Assembly: GCA_938038385.1 (NCBI GenBank)
Contig: CALHRD010000110.1
Span: forward strand, 51,141 to 115,140
DNA: 64,000 bases
Direction of reading: 5' to 3'
DNA from: an uncultured Burkholderiales bacterium
GTDB lineage: Bacteria; Pseudomonadota; Gammaproteobacteria; Burkholderiales; Thiobacillaceae
Made by a program: the position numbers and the translations under genes. The notes below the pieces were generated by a model. The model was not told where the DNA came from, made no database searches, and was given only the letters and a program-made list of their open reading frames with translations. Positions 1 to 8,275 of the stretch are shown here, piece after piece (position 1 is the stretch's first letter; the number at the start of each line of letters is the position of its first letter).

Positions 1-2
1 TC

Positions 3-650
3 TCACAGACCCTGGCCACTCCGGGTCGCGAGCTGCAGGCCGGCCGACTGGTGATCATGGACCTGCTCAACCTGGTCATGGGGCATGCGGATTTTCCCGC
101 CATAGAGGCCAGGTTCAAGCAGGACGCAGCCTTGTCCTACAAGCTGCTGCGCTTCATCAATTCGCCTGCGGTCGGCCTGCGCTACCCCATCAAGTCCATC
201 GGCCAGGCGCTGGTCATGCTGGGTCACGACCAGCTCTACCGCTGGCTGACCCTTTTGCTGTTTACGCACACACAGGGCGACCCGCGCAGCCGCGCCCTGC
301 TCAGGCACGCCGTGGTGCGCGCCCGCCTCACCGAGACCCTGGGCGAGCAACGGCTCAGCCGGGAGGAACGCGGCGGCCTGTTCATCGCCGGCATCCTGTC
401 CATGCTCGATGCCCTGCTGGGGCTGCCGCTGGCCGAGGCCCTCGACCGGCTGAAACTGCCCGATACCGTCGTCGCGGCCCTGAGCACCGGTACGGGTCCT
501 TACGCCGTCTATCTCCAGCTCGCCCAGGCCTGCGAGCAGTTCGACCAGACGCGCATCGCCCGCCTCAGCACCCAGGCCGGGCTCACGCCGGACGCGGTCA
601 ACCTGGCCCATGTCAATGCCCTGATCTGGTCCGAGGGGCTGGAGGATTGA
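3..650 (+). CDS. EAL-HDOD signalling protein, C-terminal part (5' end outside window)
   Basis: The frame is open from the window edge, so the N-terminus, where an EAL domain would sit in this family, is missing. What remains is an HDOD domain: a helical region with FKQDAALSYKLLRFINS followed by IKSIGQALVMLGHDQLYRWL, the hallmark of YuxH-like EAL-HDOD proteins. These are usually degenerate c-di-GMP-related regulators that act by protein contacts. The gene is convergent with the secretion operon that follows, with about 60 bases between the two stops. The HDOD call is firm; the EAL part is inferred from family architecture only. Confidence 0.8.
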   Translation, partial: SQTLATPGRELQAGRLVIMDLLNLVMGHADFPAIEARFKQDAALSYKLLRFINSPAVGLRYPIKSIGQALVMLGHDQLYRWLTLLLFTHTQGDPRSRALLRHAVVRARLTETLGEQRLSREERGGLFIAGILSMLDALLGLPLAEALDRLKLPDTVVAALSTGTGPYAVYLQLAQACEQFDQTRIARLSTQAGLTPDAVNLAHVNALIWSEGLED

Positions 651-713
651 CAGCGGGGCGGGCAGGCCGGCGGCAGGGAACACCCGACCTGCGACCTTTG
701 TGACCCTGTCTGC

Positions 714-1364
714 CTATTGATCCGCGTCATTGTCACTCACCGCGCCTCGGGTAGGCCGTGGTCTCGGGGCGCGCTGCCCGGCAGCCGCCTGGCGGTCGGT
801 GCTTTCCTCCTCTGCTGCCTGCTGCGCCGACGCACGCGCCTTGAACACCCACTCCCGATAGCTGGTTGCCGCCTCGAACCCCTCCTGATCGGGGCTGAAG
901 CCGGCGGTCTTCATCGGTGCGCCCTCGGCCAGACTATGCACGCCGACGATGCCGCCCTCGGCATCGCGCACCAGTCCCCATTCCGGCCGGCCGGTCATGG
1001 GGTCGGGGTAGAGCCGGCGCAAATGGCGCACCGGCATGGGGAAACGCCGGTCCTCCAGCAGCGCTTCGAGCGTGGGGGGATAGGGTTTTTCGCTGCCGGG
1101 ACCGCGCAACTGATAGGACTCGATGGCACGCCGGTACTGCTCGCCGACGAACAGAAGCTCCGCCTCCTTCTCGCGCTGGGCGACGGTGGTCCAGAGCGTC
1201 CCCACGGCCGCCATGCCTGCCCCCAGTGCGGCCAGGATGAAGAGCAGGGCGAGCAGCATCCAACCGCCCTGCCCTTTGCCCCTGGCGTATGCCCCCGTGG
1301 GTACGGCGCGTGCGGGGCGGATGGTGACGGGTATAAGGCGGGGAGACGGACGGGATACGCTCAC
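714..1364 (-). CDS. Pseudopilin-like protein lacking Glu5 (last gene of secretion operon)
   Basis: A prepilin-like N-terminus is visible: basic residues, then GKGQGG followed by the hydrophobic run WMLLALLFILAALGAG. If cleaved after GG, mature position 5 is Ala, not the Glu found in major pilins and in the two neighbouring pseudopilins. GspK-type tip pseudopilins also lack Glu5, so a tip role is possible but inferred. The middle (QREKEAEL, PPTLEALLED, LRRLYPDPM, VHSLAEG, SYREW) matches the pseudopilin at 1868-2344, so they are paralogs. A charged tail of about 40 residues follows the YREW signature. I chose the GTG at 1364, which gives the shortest leader; a TTG at 1409 and a GTG at 1418, just after a purine-rich stretch, are alternatives. 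Confidence 0.72.
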   Translation of the reverse strand: MSVSRPSPRLIPVTIRPARAVPTGAYARGKGQGGWMLLALLFILAALGAGMAAVGTLWTTVAQREKEAELLFVGEQYRRAIESYQLRGPGSEKPYPPTLEALLEDRRFPMPVRHLRRLYPDPMTGRPEWGLVRDAEGGIVGVHSLAEGAPMKTAGFSPDQEGFEAATSYREWVFKARASAQQAAEEESTDRQAAAGQRAPRPRPTRGAVSDNDADQ

Positions 1365-1485
1365 ATCGCAAGGCGGTCGTAGCGGGCTCACGGGCCTGTT
1401 GCTGCGCAATGTACACACCCCCTCTTCCCCCCTTTCCCCTCCAGGGCAGGGAGCGAAATCGATCCGTCCCGGTTCGTGACGCCGC

Positions 1486-1857
1486 TCACCATTCCGAATA
1501 AGACGTGCCATCGAGACCGACGCCCTCTGCCCCACTGCGCACATCCTGCACACCGGCCTCCCCGGGCGGCGGCACCTCGATCCAGGTCCGGCTGCTCTCG
1601 GTGATGGGGTCCAGCGGCACGGCGCGCAGATAGCGCCTGTCCACCAGTGCCGTCAGGCTCGCCGGCCACTTGCCGGTATCGGCGTGGTACTGGTCGATGG
1701 CATCGCGCATGGTGGCCAGGTTTTCGCGCAGCACCGCCTCCCGCGAGCGCTCGACGTGCTGAAAGTAGCGCGGCGCGGCGAGCGCGAGCAGGGTGGCGAT
1801 GATGGCCAATACCACCAGCAGCTCGACCAGCGTGAACCCCCGCGCCCTTGTATGCAC
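1486..1857 (-). CDS. GspG-like pseudopilin B
   Basis: This 123-residue protein has a class III prepilin signal: a short basic leader RARG followed by FTLVELLVVLAIIATLLALA, with Glu at mature position 5. The globular part carries the GspG-like order of a helical stretch, LRENLATMRDAIDQY and TGKWPASL. The C-terminus ends VGLDGTSYSEW, where true GspG ends in a calcium-binding loop and NW. It sits 10 bases downstream of the related pseudopilin at 1868-2344. It should be a substrate of the prepilin peptidase, which is not in this window, and a subunit of the periplasmic pseudopilus. Confidence 0.85.
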   Translation of the reverse strand: MHTRARGFTLVELLVVLAIIATLLALAAPRYFQHVERSREAVLRENLATMRDAIDQYHADTGKWPASLTALVDRRYLRAVPLDPITESSRTWIEVPPPGEAGVQDVRSGAEGVGLDGTSYSEW

Positions 1858-1867
1858 GCCCCGGCCC

Positions 1868-2344
1868 TCACCATTCCCGATACGGCACGCCGTTCAGACC
1901 GACGCGCTCGGACAGGGAATGGACGTCGAAAACGTCCGCCCCCTCCTGCGGTTCGTCCGGCGGACTGGCATAACTGCGCTTGCCCCAGGTCTCGGCGGCG
2001 GGGACGCTGCCGTCCGGATACATGGGGTCCCTCGGCAGCCGGCGCAGAAAATGGATCGGCCGGCGTTCCGGCCGGGTGATGTCGGGCACGCCGGCGACGA
2101 GGGCCTCCAGGTCGGGCGGATAGCCGCTGGCGTCGGCCGGCGCCTCGATCTTCTTGTCCAGCACGGCCTGGTGATAGGCGTCGATGGCGCCACGGATCTG
2201 GCGCAGCGCCAGCCTCAGTTCCGCCTCCTTCTGGCGCTGGGCCGAGACCTCCAGCAGCGGTGCGGCCAGCCAGGCCAGCACGCCGACGATGGCCACGGCG
2301 ATGACCAGCTCGATGAGGGTGAAACCGCGCTCGCCGTGGCTCAT
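1868..2344 (-). CDS. GspG-like pseudopilin A
   Basis: The 158-residue product begins MSHGERGFTLIELVIAVAI, a canonical prepilin cleavage site with Glu5. The body contains QRQKEAEL, YPPDLEAL, LRRLPRDPM and AETWGKR, and ends DVHSLSERVGLNGVPYREW. That ending parallels the GspG calcium loop but lacks most of its acidic ligands. The ATG overlaps the secretin stop codon by four bases (ATGA), implying translational coupling. With the genes at 1486 and 714 it forms a tandem family of related pseudopilins that probably arose by duplication. Confidence 0.85.
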   Translation of the reverse strand: MSHGERGFTLIELVIAVAIVGVLAWLAAPLLEVSAQRQKEAELRLALRQIRGAIDAYHQAVLDKKIEAPADASGYPPDLEALVAGVPDITRPERRPIHFLRRLPRDPMYPDGSVPAAETWGKRSYASPPDEPQEGADVFDVHSLSERVGLNGVPYREW

Positions 2345-4293
2345 GGCCGCGCGTTCGGGAGCCCCGGTATGGCCGGGCTGGGCAGCTCGCCCGGCGCGGC
2401 CCCCGGTATCTCCGCTGCCGGGGTCTCGATCTGCGGCGCCTCCGGGGCAGGCACGCCGGCGCGCGGTGCCGTTTGTCCCGGCCGCAGCAGCAGCGGTCGG
2501 TCGGATACCGCGCCTTCGGTACCGGCGAAGAACTCGGCCTGGCCGAGCTCCGGCCGCTCCAGGTTGCGCAGGATGCGCGGTGTGATGAGCAGCACGATCT
2601 CGGTCTTGTTCTTGTCGTCGCGCTGGGTGGAGAACAGCCGCCCGAGGAGCGGCAGTTCCGCCAGACCGGGCAGGCCGCTGACGCCCTTGCGTTCCTCATC
2701 CGAGATCAGGCCGGCCAGCACCTGGGTCTCACCGTCCTTGAGCCGCAGGACGGTGTTGGCATTGCGGCTGCCGAGCTGGTAGGTCAGGCTGCCGCCGGCA
2801 CTCTTGACCTGCTGCACGATGCTCGAAACCTCCATGCCGACCTTCATGGCCACCTCGCCCTGCAGGTAGACCTGGGGCTCGACGTCGAGCTTGAGGCCCA
2901 CGTCGAGATAGGACACCGACTCGGAGGTCACGCCGGTGGCGGTGACGTTGGAGGTGATCACCGGCACCTTGTCGCCGATGTGGATCCTGGCCTTTTCCTT
3001 GTTGCGCACCCGGATGCGGGGGTTGGCGAGTATGCTCACGTCCCCCATCGTCCGAGCCGCCGTGATAGCTGGGGTTGGGCTGATGGCGATCCTGCCTGCA
3101 TCGTCCGGGCCGATCCCTTTGAGCAGTTCCAGCGTGAGGGGCACGTCGATGTAACGCGTGGTTTGCGAAATGACGTTCCCGCCGGAGTCAAGCACCTTGT
3201 CGATGATCCGCTCCTTACCGAGCAGGCTCAGTTGCGTCGGCCACTGCACCCCCAGATCGAGCAGCCGGCTGCGCTTGACCTCCAGGATCTCCACCTCCAG
3301 CATCACCTCCGGCTCGGCCTGGTCGGCCACGGCCAGGATCTTTTCCACCAGGCGGATGGCGTCGGGGGTGTCGCGCACGAACAGCAGGTTGAGCTTCTCG
3401 TCGACGTAGACGTCGCGCGACTTGGTCAGGGTCTTGACCAGGGTGAGCGCGCCCTTGGCCTCCAGGTTGGACAGGAAGAAGGCGCGCACCACCAGCTCCT
3501 CGTATTCACGCAGCTTGGCCGGCTGGTTGGGGAAGACGAGCAGCGTGTTGGCGTTGAGCGCCTTCTTGTTGAGCTGGCTGGTGGCCAGGATCATGTCGAT
3601 GGCGTCGGCAATGGCCGTGTTGCGGGCGAAGACGGTGGTCTTCACGTCGGTGCGCACATCCTTGTCGAACACGAAATTGATGCCGGACTGGCGCGACAGT
3701 GCGTCGAACACGCTGCGGATGGGGGCATCGCGGAACTCCAGGGTGACCGTGCGACGGTGGCCGGGGGCGAGCTGCGGGATCTGCACCCCCTGCGGCCGGC
3801 CGGCCTTCTCGTCCACCTGTTTGAGCAGCGCGCCCGCGCGGGCATGCCCCGGCTCCTGCGTCAGCACGGCACGCAGCCGCAGACGCGCCGCCTCGTATTC
3901 CTCCCGCCCCATGGCTGCCTCCGCCTCGCCGATCAGGGCCTCGTTGCGGCGCACCATCTCCACCGCCGCCAGACCGGCGGGGGCGCGCGCATTCTCGGGA
4001 TGCAGGCGCAGCACGTCGCGATAGCGGGCCTGGGCATCATCGAGCCGCCCCGCCCTGAGTGCGGCGTCGCCCTCCAGCAGCAGGCGGGCGATGTGGACCT
4101 CGCGGCTGCGGATGTAGGCGGTGCGGAACTGGACGTTGCCGGGCTGTGCCTTGACGGCCTGCTCCATCTGCCTGAGGCCATCCTCGGTCCGCCCCTCCTG
4201 GATCATGCGCTCACCTTCGCGGAAGGCCTGATCCGTGGCACAACCGACGAAGAGCAGGGCAAGCAGGGACGATAGCAGCAGGCTACGGATCAT
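2341..4293 (-). CDS. Secretin of type II-like secretion system, with N-terminal TPR region
   Basis: A 650-residue outer-membrane secretin. It starts with a lipoprotein-like signal (LLFVGCATD, Cys18). Residues about 25-170 are TPR-like helices (LLEGDAALRAGRLDDAQARY). An STN/N0-like domain follows (TLEFRDAPIRSVFDALSRQS, about 184-260), then an N1-type domain (ALTLVKTLTKSRDVYVDEKL), then the secretin barrel with the diagnostic GVSGLPGLAELPLLGRLF and KTEIVLLITPRIL. The C-terminus is proline-rich. Fusion of TPRs to a secretin resembles MshL/PilQ-like and variant type II secretins rather than classical GspD. The start overlaps the upstream stop by four bases. Confidence 0.92.
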   Translation of the reverse strand: MIRSLLLSSLLALLFVGCATDQAFREGERMIQEGRTEDGLRQMEQAVKAQPGNVQFRTAYIRSREVHIARLLLEGDAALRAGRLDDAQARYRDVLRLHPENARAPAGLAAVEMVRRNEALIGEAEAAMGREEYEAARLRLRAVLTQEPGHARAGALLKQVDEKAGRPQGVQIPQLAPGHRRTVTLEFRDAPIRSVFDALSRQSGINFVFDKDVRTDVKTTVFARNTAIADAIDMILATSQLNKKALNANTLLVFPNQPAKLREYEELVVRAFFLSNLEAKGALTLVKTLTKSRDVYVDEKLNLLFVRDTPDAIRLVEKILAVADQAEPEVMLEVEILEVKRSRLLDLGVQWPTQLSLLGKERIIDKVLDSGGNVISQTTRYIDVPLTLELLKGIGPDDAGRIAISPTPAITAARTMGDVSILANPRIRVRNKEKARIHIGDKVPVITSNVTATGVTSESVSYLDVGLKLDVEPQVYLQGEVAMKVGMEVSSIVQQVKSAGGSLTYQLGSRNANTVLRLKDGETQVLAGLISDEERKGVSGLPGLAELPLLGRLFSTQRDDKNKTEIVLLITPRILRNLERPELGQAEFFAGTEGAVSDRPLLLRPGQTAPRAGVPAPEAPQIETPAAEIPGAAPGELPSPAIPGLPNARP

Positions 4294-4808
4294 GGCGTCA
4301 ACCTCAGGGTGCGTCGTTCGTTCAGGGGGACATAAGTGAAGACGAGCCGGCCCGGTGCCGTCTCGTCCAGGCGCCAGGGCCCGACCGTCTCGCCCCGTTT
4401 CAGGGTGAGCACCTGCTGGCCCTGGGTCACGAAGTACACCTCCTCACCGCCTTCCTGCCAACGGCCGAGGAACTGGAACGGCAGCGGTGGCGCCGTCGGC
4501 GGCGGTGGCGGCGGCGGTGGCGGCGGCGGTTCGGGGGGCGGTGGTGGCGGCGGCTGCCAGCTGTGGACGGGAAAGAGGTCGGGGCCCAGGGCCTGGAAGC
4601 GCGCCTCCCGCTCCGCTGCCTTGGCGGCAGGACTTGCCGAGGCCTCGTGCGTAACGGTCGGCTGCCCAGAACCGGGCGGGGGTGCGGCGCGGCGCACGCT
4701 GGCCACCGGGGCATCCGCCGCCTCCTCCGATGCCCGTTGCTCCACCCACCAGACGGCGGCCAGGGTCGCGGCCAGTGCGGCCATCAGCACGATCAGCCGT
4801 ACGTTCAC
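4290..4808 (-). CDS. Membrane-anchored proline-rich secretion accessory protein
   Basis: This 172-residue protein has an N-terminal membrane helix (LIVLMAALAATLAAVWWV), a linker that includes a long, nearly pure proline tract around residues 90-110, and a small C-terminal beta domain (FQFLGRWQEGGEEVYFVTQG...LKRGETVG...LRLTP). The layout of membrane helix, proline linker and small periplasmic domain matches GspC and PilP, which link the inner-membrane platform to the secretin. That role is inferred from layout and position directly upstream of the secretin; sequence identity to GspC is not evident. I recall homologs labelled secretion system X proteins in databases. Four-base overlaps join it to both neighbours. 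Confidence 0.75.
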   Translation of the reverse strand: MNVRLIVLMAALAATLAAVWWVEQRASEEAADAPVASVRRAAPPPGSGQPTVTHEASASPAAKAAEREARFQALGPDLFPVHSWQPPPPPPPEPPPPPPPPPPPTAPPLPFQFLGRWQEGGEEVYFVTQGQQVLTLKRGETVGPWRLDETAPGRLVFTYVPLNERRTLRLTP

Positions 4809-5338
4809 GGCGCCGCCCCCGCGTCCAGATAGAGGGTGAAACGCAGCATGGCCTTGAGTTCACCGGTCTCCACCCGGTCGCGGTTCAGGTTGAGCCCGTC
4901 CAGCGCCAGCGCGGGGTTGGCGTTGAGCGCGTCGGCCAGAAAGCTGCGCAGTACAGGGTAGCTCGCCTCGGCAGGCAGGACGATCTGATAGCGCAGCAGG
5001 CCGACGCCGCCATGTCCGCCCTGCAGCCGGTATTCACCCTGCTCCAGGGCCAGACCCGCGCGCGCGGCGGCCTTGAACAGGCGCCCCACCGCCGCGGGGG
5101 TCTCACGCGGATCGGTGAGGCGATCGAGGGCATCGACGCGCTGCGGTTCCTCCGTCTGCCTGGCCCGGCGCGCCTCCAGGGTCGCCGCCTCGGCCGCCAG
5201 GGCGGTCGTCCTGATGGACAGGTCAGGCAACACCCACTGGTGCACCATGGCGGCCCCGAGCAGCAGCACCAAGCCGATGAGGCCCGGCCAGCCCAGGCGG
5301 GCGGCCAGCCATGCCAGCCAGTCCGTCGCCCTACTCAC
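4805..5338 (-). CDS. GspM/PilO-like platform protein
   Basis: Starting from the GTG at 5338 the product is 177 residues, with a transmembrane segment near the N-terminus (PGLIGLVLLLGAAMVHQWVL), a helical stretch (AALAAEAATLEARRARQTEE) and a ferredoxin-like periplasmic domain (YRLQGG...LRYQIVLPAEASYPVLRSFL). This is the PilO/GspM architecture. The GTG was chosen because a purine-rich GGGGGGAA stretch precedes it and it overlaps the upstream stop by 8 bases; a start farther upstream would overlap that gene by about 75 bases. It probably pairs with the PilN-like protein encoded just upstream. Confidence 0.8.
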   Translation of the reverse strand: MSRATDWLAWLAARLGWPGLIGLVLLLGAAMVHQWVLPDLSIRTTALAAEAATLEARRARQTEEPQRVDALDRLTDPRETPAAVGRLFKAAARAGLALEQGEYRLQGGHGGVGLLRYQIVLPAEASYPVLRSFLADALNANPALALDGLNLNRDRVETGELKAMLRFTLYLDAGAAP

Positions 5339-5876
5339 GCCCGTTCCCCCCAGCCGCAGCCGGCTGGCCCCAGCGTCCGCGCAGGATGAAGCGCACGGGC
5401 CGGGCATTGCCGTCGTCCTGGAAGCCGTGCTGGGCCAGGCTCACGTCCGCCAGTCCGGACGTGGACTGCAGTTGCGCGTAGTAGTCGATCATGGTGGGAT
5501 AGTCGCGCGCCTCGGCGGTGAGGTTGAGGGTACCCCGGCGGGCATCCGCCTCCAGTCCGAGCAGGGCGATGCCCTGGGGGCGGGTGCGCTGCAGGGTGGC
5601 AAGGAGCTCGCCCCAGGGCGCATCCAGCGCCCGGCGGGCCTCGGCACGGGCAGCCTGCTCCGCCTCCGCAGCAGGATCGCGGCGCTGGACACGGGCCGGC
5701 GGCGTGCGCGCCTGCAGGCCCTGCAACCGGTTTTGGGCCGACGCCAGTTCACGCTCGGCCAGACGGTACTGCTGTCCAACCCACAGGGCCGCGGCCAGCC
5801 CTGCAGCGAGCAACGCCCATGCCCACCACGGTGCACGCGGACGGGGACGGGCGAAATCGAGGCCGAGACGGCTCAT
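5331..5876 (-). CDS. PilN/GspL C-terminal-like platform protein
   Basis: From the ATG at 5876 this is a 181-residue single-pass protein: a short cytoplasmic head (MSRLGLDFARPRPRAP), a transmembrane helix (WWAWALLAAGLAAALWVGQQY), a predicted coiled coil (RLAERELASAQNRLQGLQA) and a periplasmic domain with TLQRTRPQGIALLGLEADARR. That is the PilN layout. The same frame is open much farther upstream, but it overlaps the gene at 5887-6633, so the internal ATG is preferred. With the protein encoded upstream it amounts to a split GspL, resembling the PilM plus PilN arrangement of type IV pili. Confidence 0.8.
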   Translation of the reverse strand: MSRLGLDFARPRPRAPWWAWALLAAGLAAALWVGQQYRLAERELASAQNRLQGLQARTPPARVQRRDPAAEAEQAARAEARRALDAPWGELLATLQRTRPQGIALLGLEADARRGTLNLTAEARDYPTMIDYYAQLQSTSGLADVSLAQHGFQDDGNARPVRFILRGRWGQPAAAGGNGRE

Positions 5877-5886
5877 GGTCGATGCC

Positions 5887-6633
5887 TCACGCCAGCAGCG
5901 CCAGGCCGGGATCGGAGGGGCCGGCCAATTCGTGCACCCGCCAGTTCGGACCGATGGCCTGGAGGTCGGGGATAGGTCCGGCATGTTCCAGCCAGACCTC
6001 GCCCTGCGTCGGCGTGCCCGCCAGCAGGGACTCACGCTGCAGCATGCCGGCGAGATCGGCGGCCACGTCGGCGCCGAGATGGCGCTGGCGCAGGCGGCTG
6101 ATGCGTCCGCGCACGAGCCGCAGCAGGCTCGCCATGCCCGGTTCCAGCAGGGCATACCAGCCGGTGCCGCGCGCAAGCTGGCGCTGTCGACGGGACCAGA
6201 TCGCGTCCAGCCACGGGCGGATGTGGCGGGGACGGCTGCCATGCCGGGCGAGCAGCACCTGCAGTTCGTCGAGCCGGTCGGCCGGGATGGCACAGACCGG
6301 CACCGGCCGTCCGGGCGGGGTGTCAGACCAGACACGATGCCACGCATCGACATCGCCGAGGCTGTCGGCCAACTGTTCGGACAGCCAGGCCTCCATCTCC
6401 GCACGTCGCAGCCAGGTGGGCGGCGGATCGAGCAGGAACAGACGCAGGAAGTGGTGCGAGAGGGTCACGCTGACACGACCGGAACGTTGTCGTGCGAGCA
6501 GGTCCTGCAGGGCGGCCAGTGCCCCCTCCCAGCTCGTCTCCGCCTCGGCCGAGTCCGCCGCCTCCCGCCCGCTGGCCAACACGGCGCGTCCGGGCAGGAG
6601 GGCGATGCGCGTCTCACTCCACGAAGGTGACAC
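5887..6633 (-). CDS. GspL/PilM-like cytoplasmic platform protein
   Basis: The 248-residue product has no obvious membrane helix. It resembles the actin-fold cytoplasmic part of GspL or PilM (VSVTLSHHFLRLFLLDPPP, EAWLSEQLADSLGD, PVCAIPADRLDELQVLLARH). It starts at a GTG 7 bases after a strong GGAGGAG ribosome site and overlaps the end of gspE by 20 bases, consistent with translational coupling. It would connect the ATPase to the membrane platform. The family assignment rests on position and general pattern rather than a decisive motif. Confidence 0.72.
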   Translation of the reverse strand: MSPSWSETRIALLPGRAVLASGREAADSAEAETSWEGALAALQDLLARQRSGRVSVTLSHHFLRLFLLDPPPTWLRRAEMEAWLSEQLADSLGDVDAWHRVWSDTPPGRPVPVCAIPADRLDELQVLLARHGSRPRHIRPWLDAIWSRRQRQLARGTGWYALLEPGMASLLRLVRGRISRLRQRHLGADVAADLAGMLQRESLLAGTPTQGEVWLEHAGPIPDLQAIGPNWRVHELAGPSDPGLALLA

Positions 6634-8275
6634 GGTTGATCTCCTCCAGGGTGGTCTCGCCGCGCCGCACCAGGTCCAGAGCCGCCTGACGCAGGCTCAC
6701 CGCGCCGGCACGGGCCGCAGCCTCCTTGACCTGACGGATGGGGGCGCGGGCGACGATCAGTTCGCGCAGCTCGTCGTTGAGCAGCATCATCTCGGCGATG
6801 GCCTTGCGTCCCCGGTAGCCGCTGCCGCGGCAGTGGCCGCAGCCGCGGCCGGCGTGGAAATCGAATCCAGCCGCCTGCGCCGGGCTGAGACTGGAGTCGG
6901 CGAGCAGCTGCGGCGTGGGCACAGAAGGCGCCAGGCAGTGCGGGCAGTTCACCCGCACCAGGCGCTGCGCGAGGATGCCGTTCAGGGCCGAGACGAAGCT
7001 GTAGGGGTCCACCCCCATGTGCATGAAGCGGCCGATCACGTCATAGACGTTGTTGGCATGCACGGTGGTGAACACCAGATGGCCGGTCAGCGCCGACTGC
7101 ACCGCGATCTGGGCGGTCTCCGGGTCGCGGATCTCGCCCACCATGATCTTGTCGGGATCGTGGCGCAGGATGGAGCGCAGCCCGCGGGCGAAGGTGAGGC
7201 CCTTCTTCTCGTTCACGGGGATCTGCAGGATGCCCTGCAGCTGGTACTCCACCGGATCCTCGATGGTGATGATCTTGTCGCGGCCGTTGTTGATCTCGGA
7301 GATGGCGGCATAGAGGGTGGTGGTCTTGCCCGAGCCGGTGGGACCGGTGACCAGGAACATGCCGTAGGGTTCGTGCGACAGGCGGCGGATACGGCCGAGC
7401 GTGGCGGCGTCGAAACCGAGCCGGTCGAGCGTGATGCCTTTCAGTTCGTCGGCCAGCTGCTGGCGGTCGAGGATGCGCAAGACGGCGTCCTCGCCGAACA
7501 CGCCCGGCATGATGGAGACCCGCAGATCGATCTCGCGGCCGCGCATCACCACCTTGAAGCGGCCGTCCTGCGGCACCCGCCGTTCGGCGATGTCCAGTTC
7601 GGCCATGACCTTGATGCGCGAGATCACCTGCTCGGCCATCTCCCGGCCCGGCGGCTGGGCGATGGTGTTGAGCACGCCGTCGATGCGGTACTTGATGGTG
7701 AGCCCCAGCGCATCGTTTTCCAGATGGATGTCGGAGGCGCCGCTGGCCACGGCGTCGTACAGGGTGGAGTGCACCAGCTTCACCACCGGCGAGGCGTCCG
7801 CCCCGATGACGGCGAGCGAGATCTCCTCGGCGCGGTCGTCGCTGCGCGCCTCGCCGGTCGGGGCGAGCACCCCGTCCATGGCCTTGAGGTCCGCCTCCAG
7901 CCGGTGCAGCCAGGCCAGCAGGTCGTCGCGCAGGGCCAGTGCCGGCGTGAACGGTTCGGCGATCACCCGCTCGGCCCAGTCCAAGAGCCCGACGTCCAGC
8001 GGATCGGCATGCACCAGCCAGAGACGGCCACCCTTGTCGCGGCCGGCGGCGCACTCCCGCGCCAGCGCCTGGGCGAAGGGCAGCCGATCGAAGGCGGGCT
8101 GCAGGTCACGCAGGGCGGCCATGTCGAACACCGGGTAGGCGAAGGCGCGACCGAGCTCACGCAGGAAGGCCGCGTCGTCCAGGCCGGCCGCCGCCTGCAG
8201 GGTCTTGAGTGCGGTCGGCCCGCGGCCCTGGGCCAGGGCGGCCCGTACCATCTCGGCACTGATCCCGGCGCTCAT
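6614..8275 (-). CDS. gspE: Type II secretion ATPase GspE/PulE
   Basis: A 553-residue hexameric secretion ATPase. The N-terminal domain occupies roughly the first 150 residues. The core shows Walker A GPTGSGKTTTLYA, the Asp box ITIEDPVEYQL, a Walker B region MVGEIRDPETAQIA and a His box (TGHLVFTTVHANN). A zinc-binding tetracysteine element is present (VNCPHC and CGHCRGSGYRGR), typical of GspE/PilB. It powers pseudopilus assembly at the cytoplasmic face. It overlaps gspF by four bases upstream and the GspL-like gene by 20 bases downstream. Confidence 0.97.
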   Translation of the reverse strand: MSAGISAEMVRAALAQGRGPTALKTLQAAAGLDDAAFLRELGRAFAYPVFDMAALRDLQPAFDRLPFAQALARECAAGRDKGGRLWLVHADPLDVGLLDWAERVIAEPFTPALALRDDLLAWLHRLEADLKAMDGVLAPTGEARSDDRAEEISLAVIGADASPVVKLVHSTLYDAVASGASDIHLENDALGLTIKYRIDGVLNTIAQPPGREMAEQVISRIKVMAELDIAERRVPQDGRFKVVMRGREIDLRVSIMPGVFGEDAVLRILDRQQLADELKGITLDRLGFDAATLGRIRRLSHEPYGMFLVTGPTGSGKTTTLYAAISEINNGRDKIITIEDPVEYQLQGILQIPVNEKKGLTFARGLRSILRHDPDKIMVGEIRDPETAQIAVQSALTGHLVFTTVHANNVYDVIGRFMHMGVDPYSFVSALNGILAQRLVRVNCPHCLAPSVPTPQLLADSSLSPAQAAGFDFHAGRGCGHCRGSGYRGRKAIAEMMLLNDELRELIVARAPIRQVKEAAARAGAVSLRQAALDLVRRGETTLEEINRVTFVE

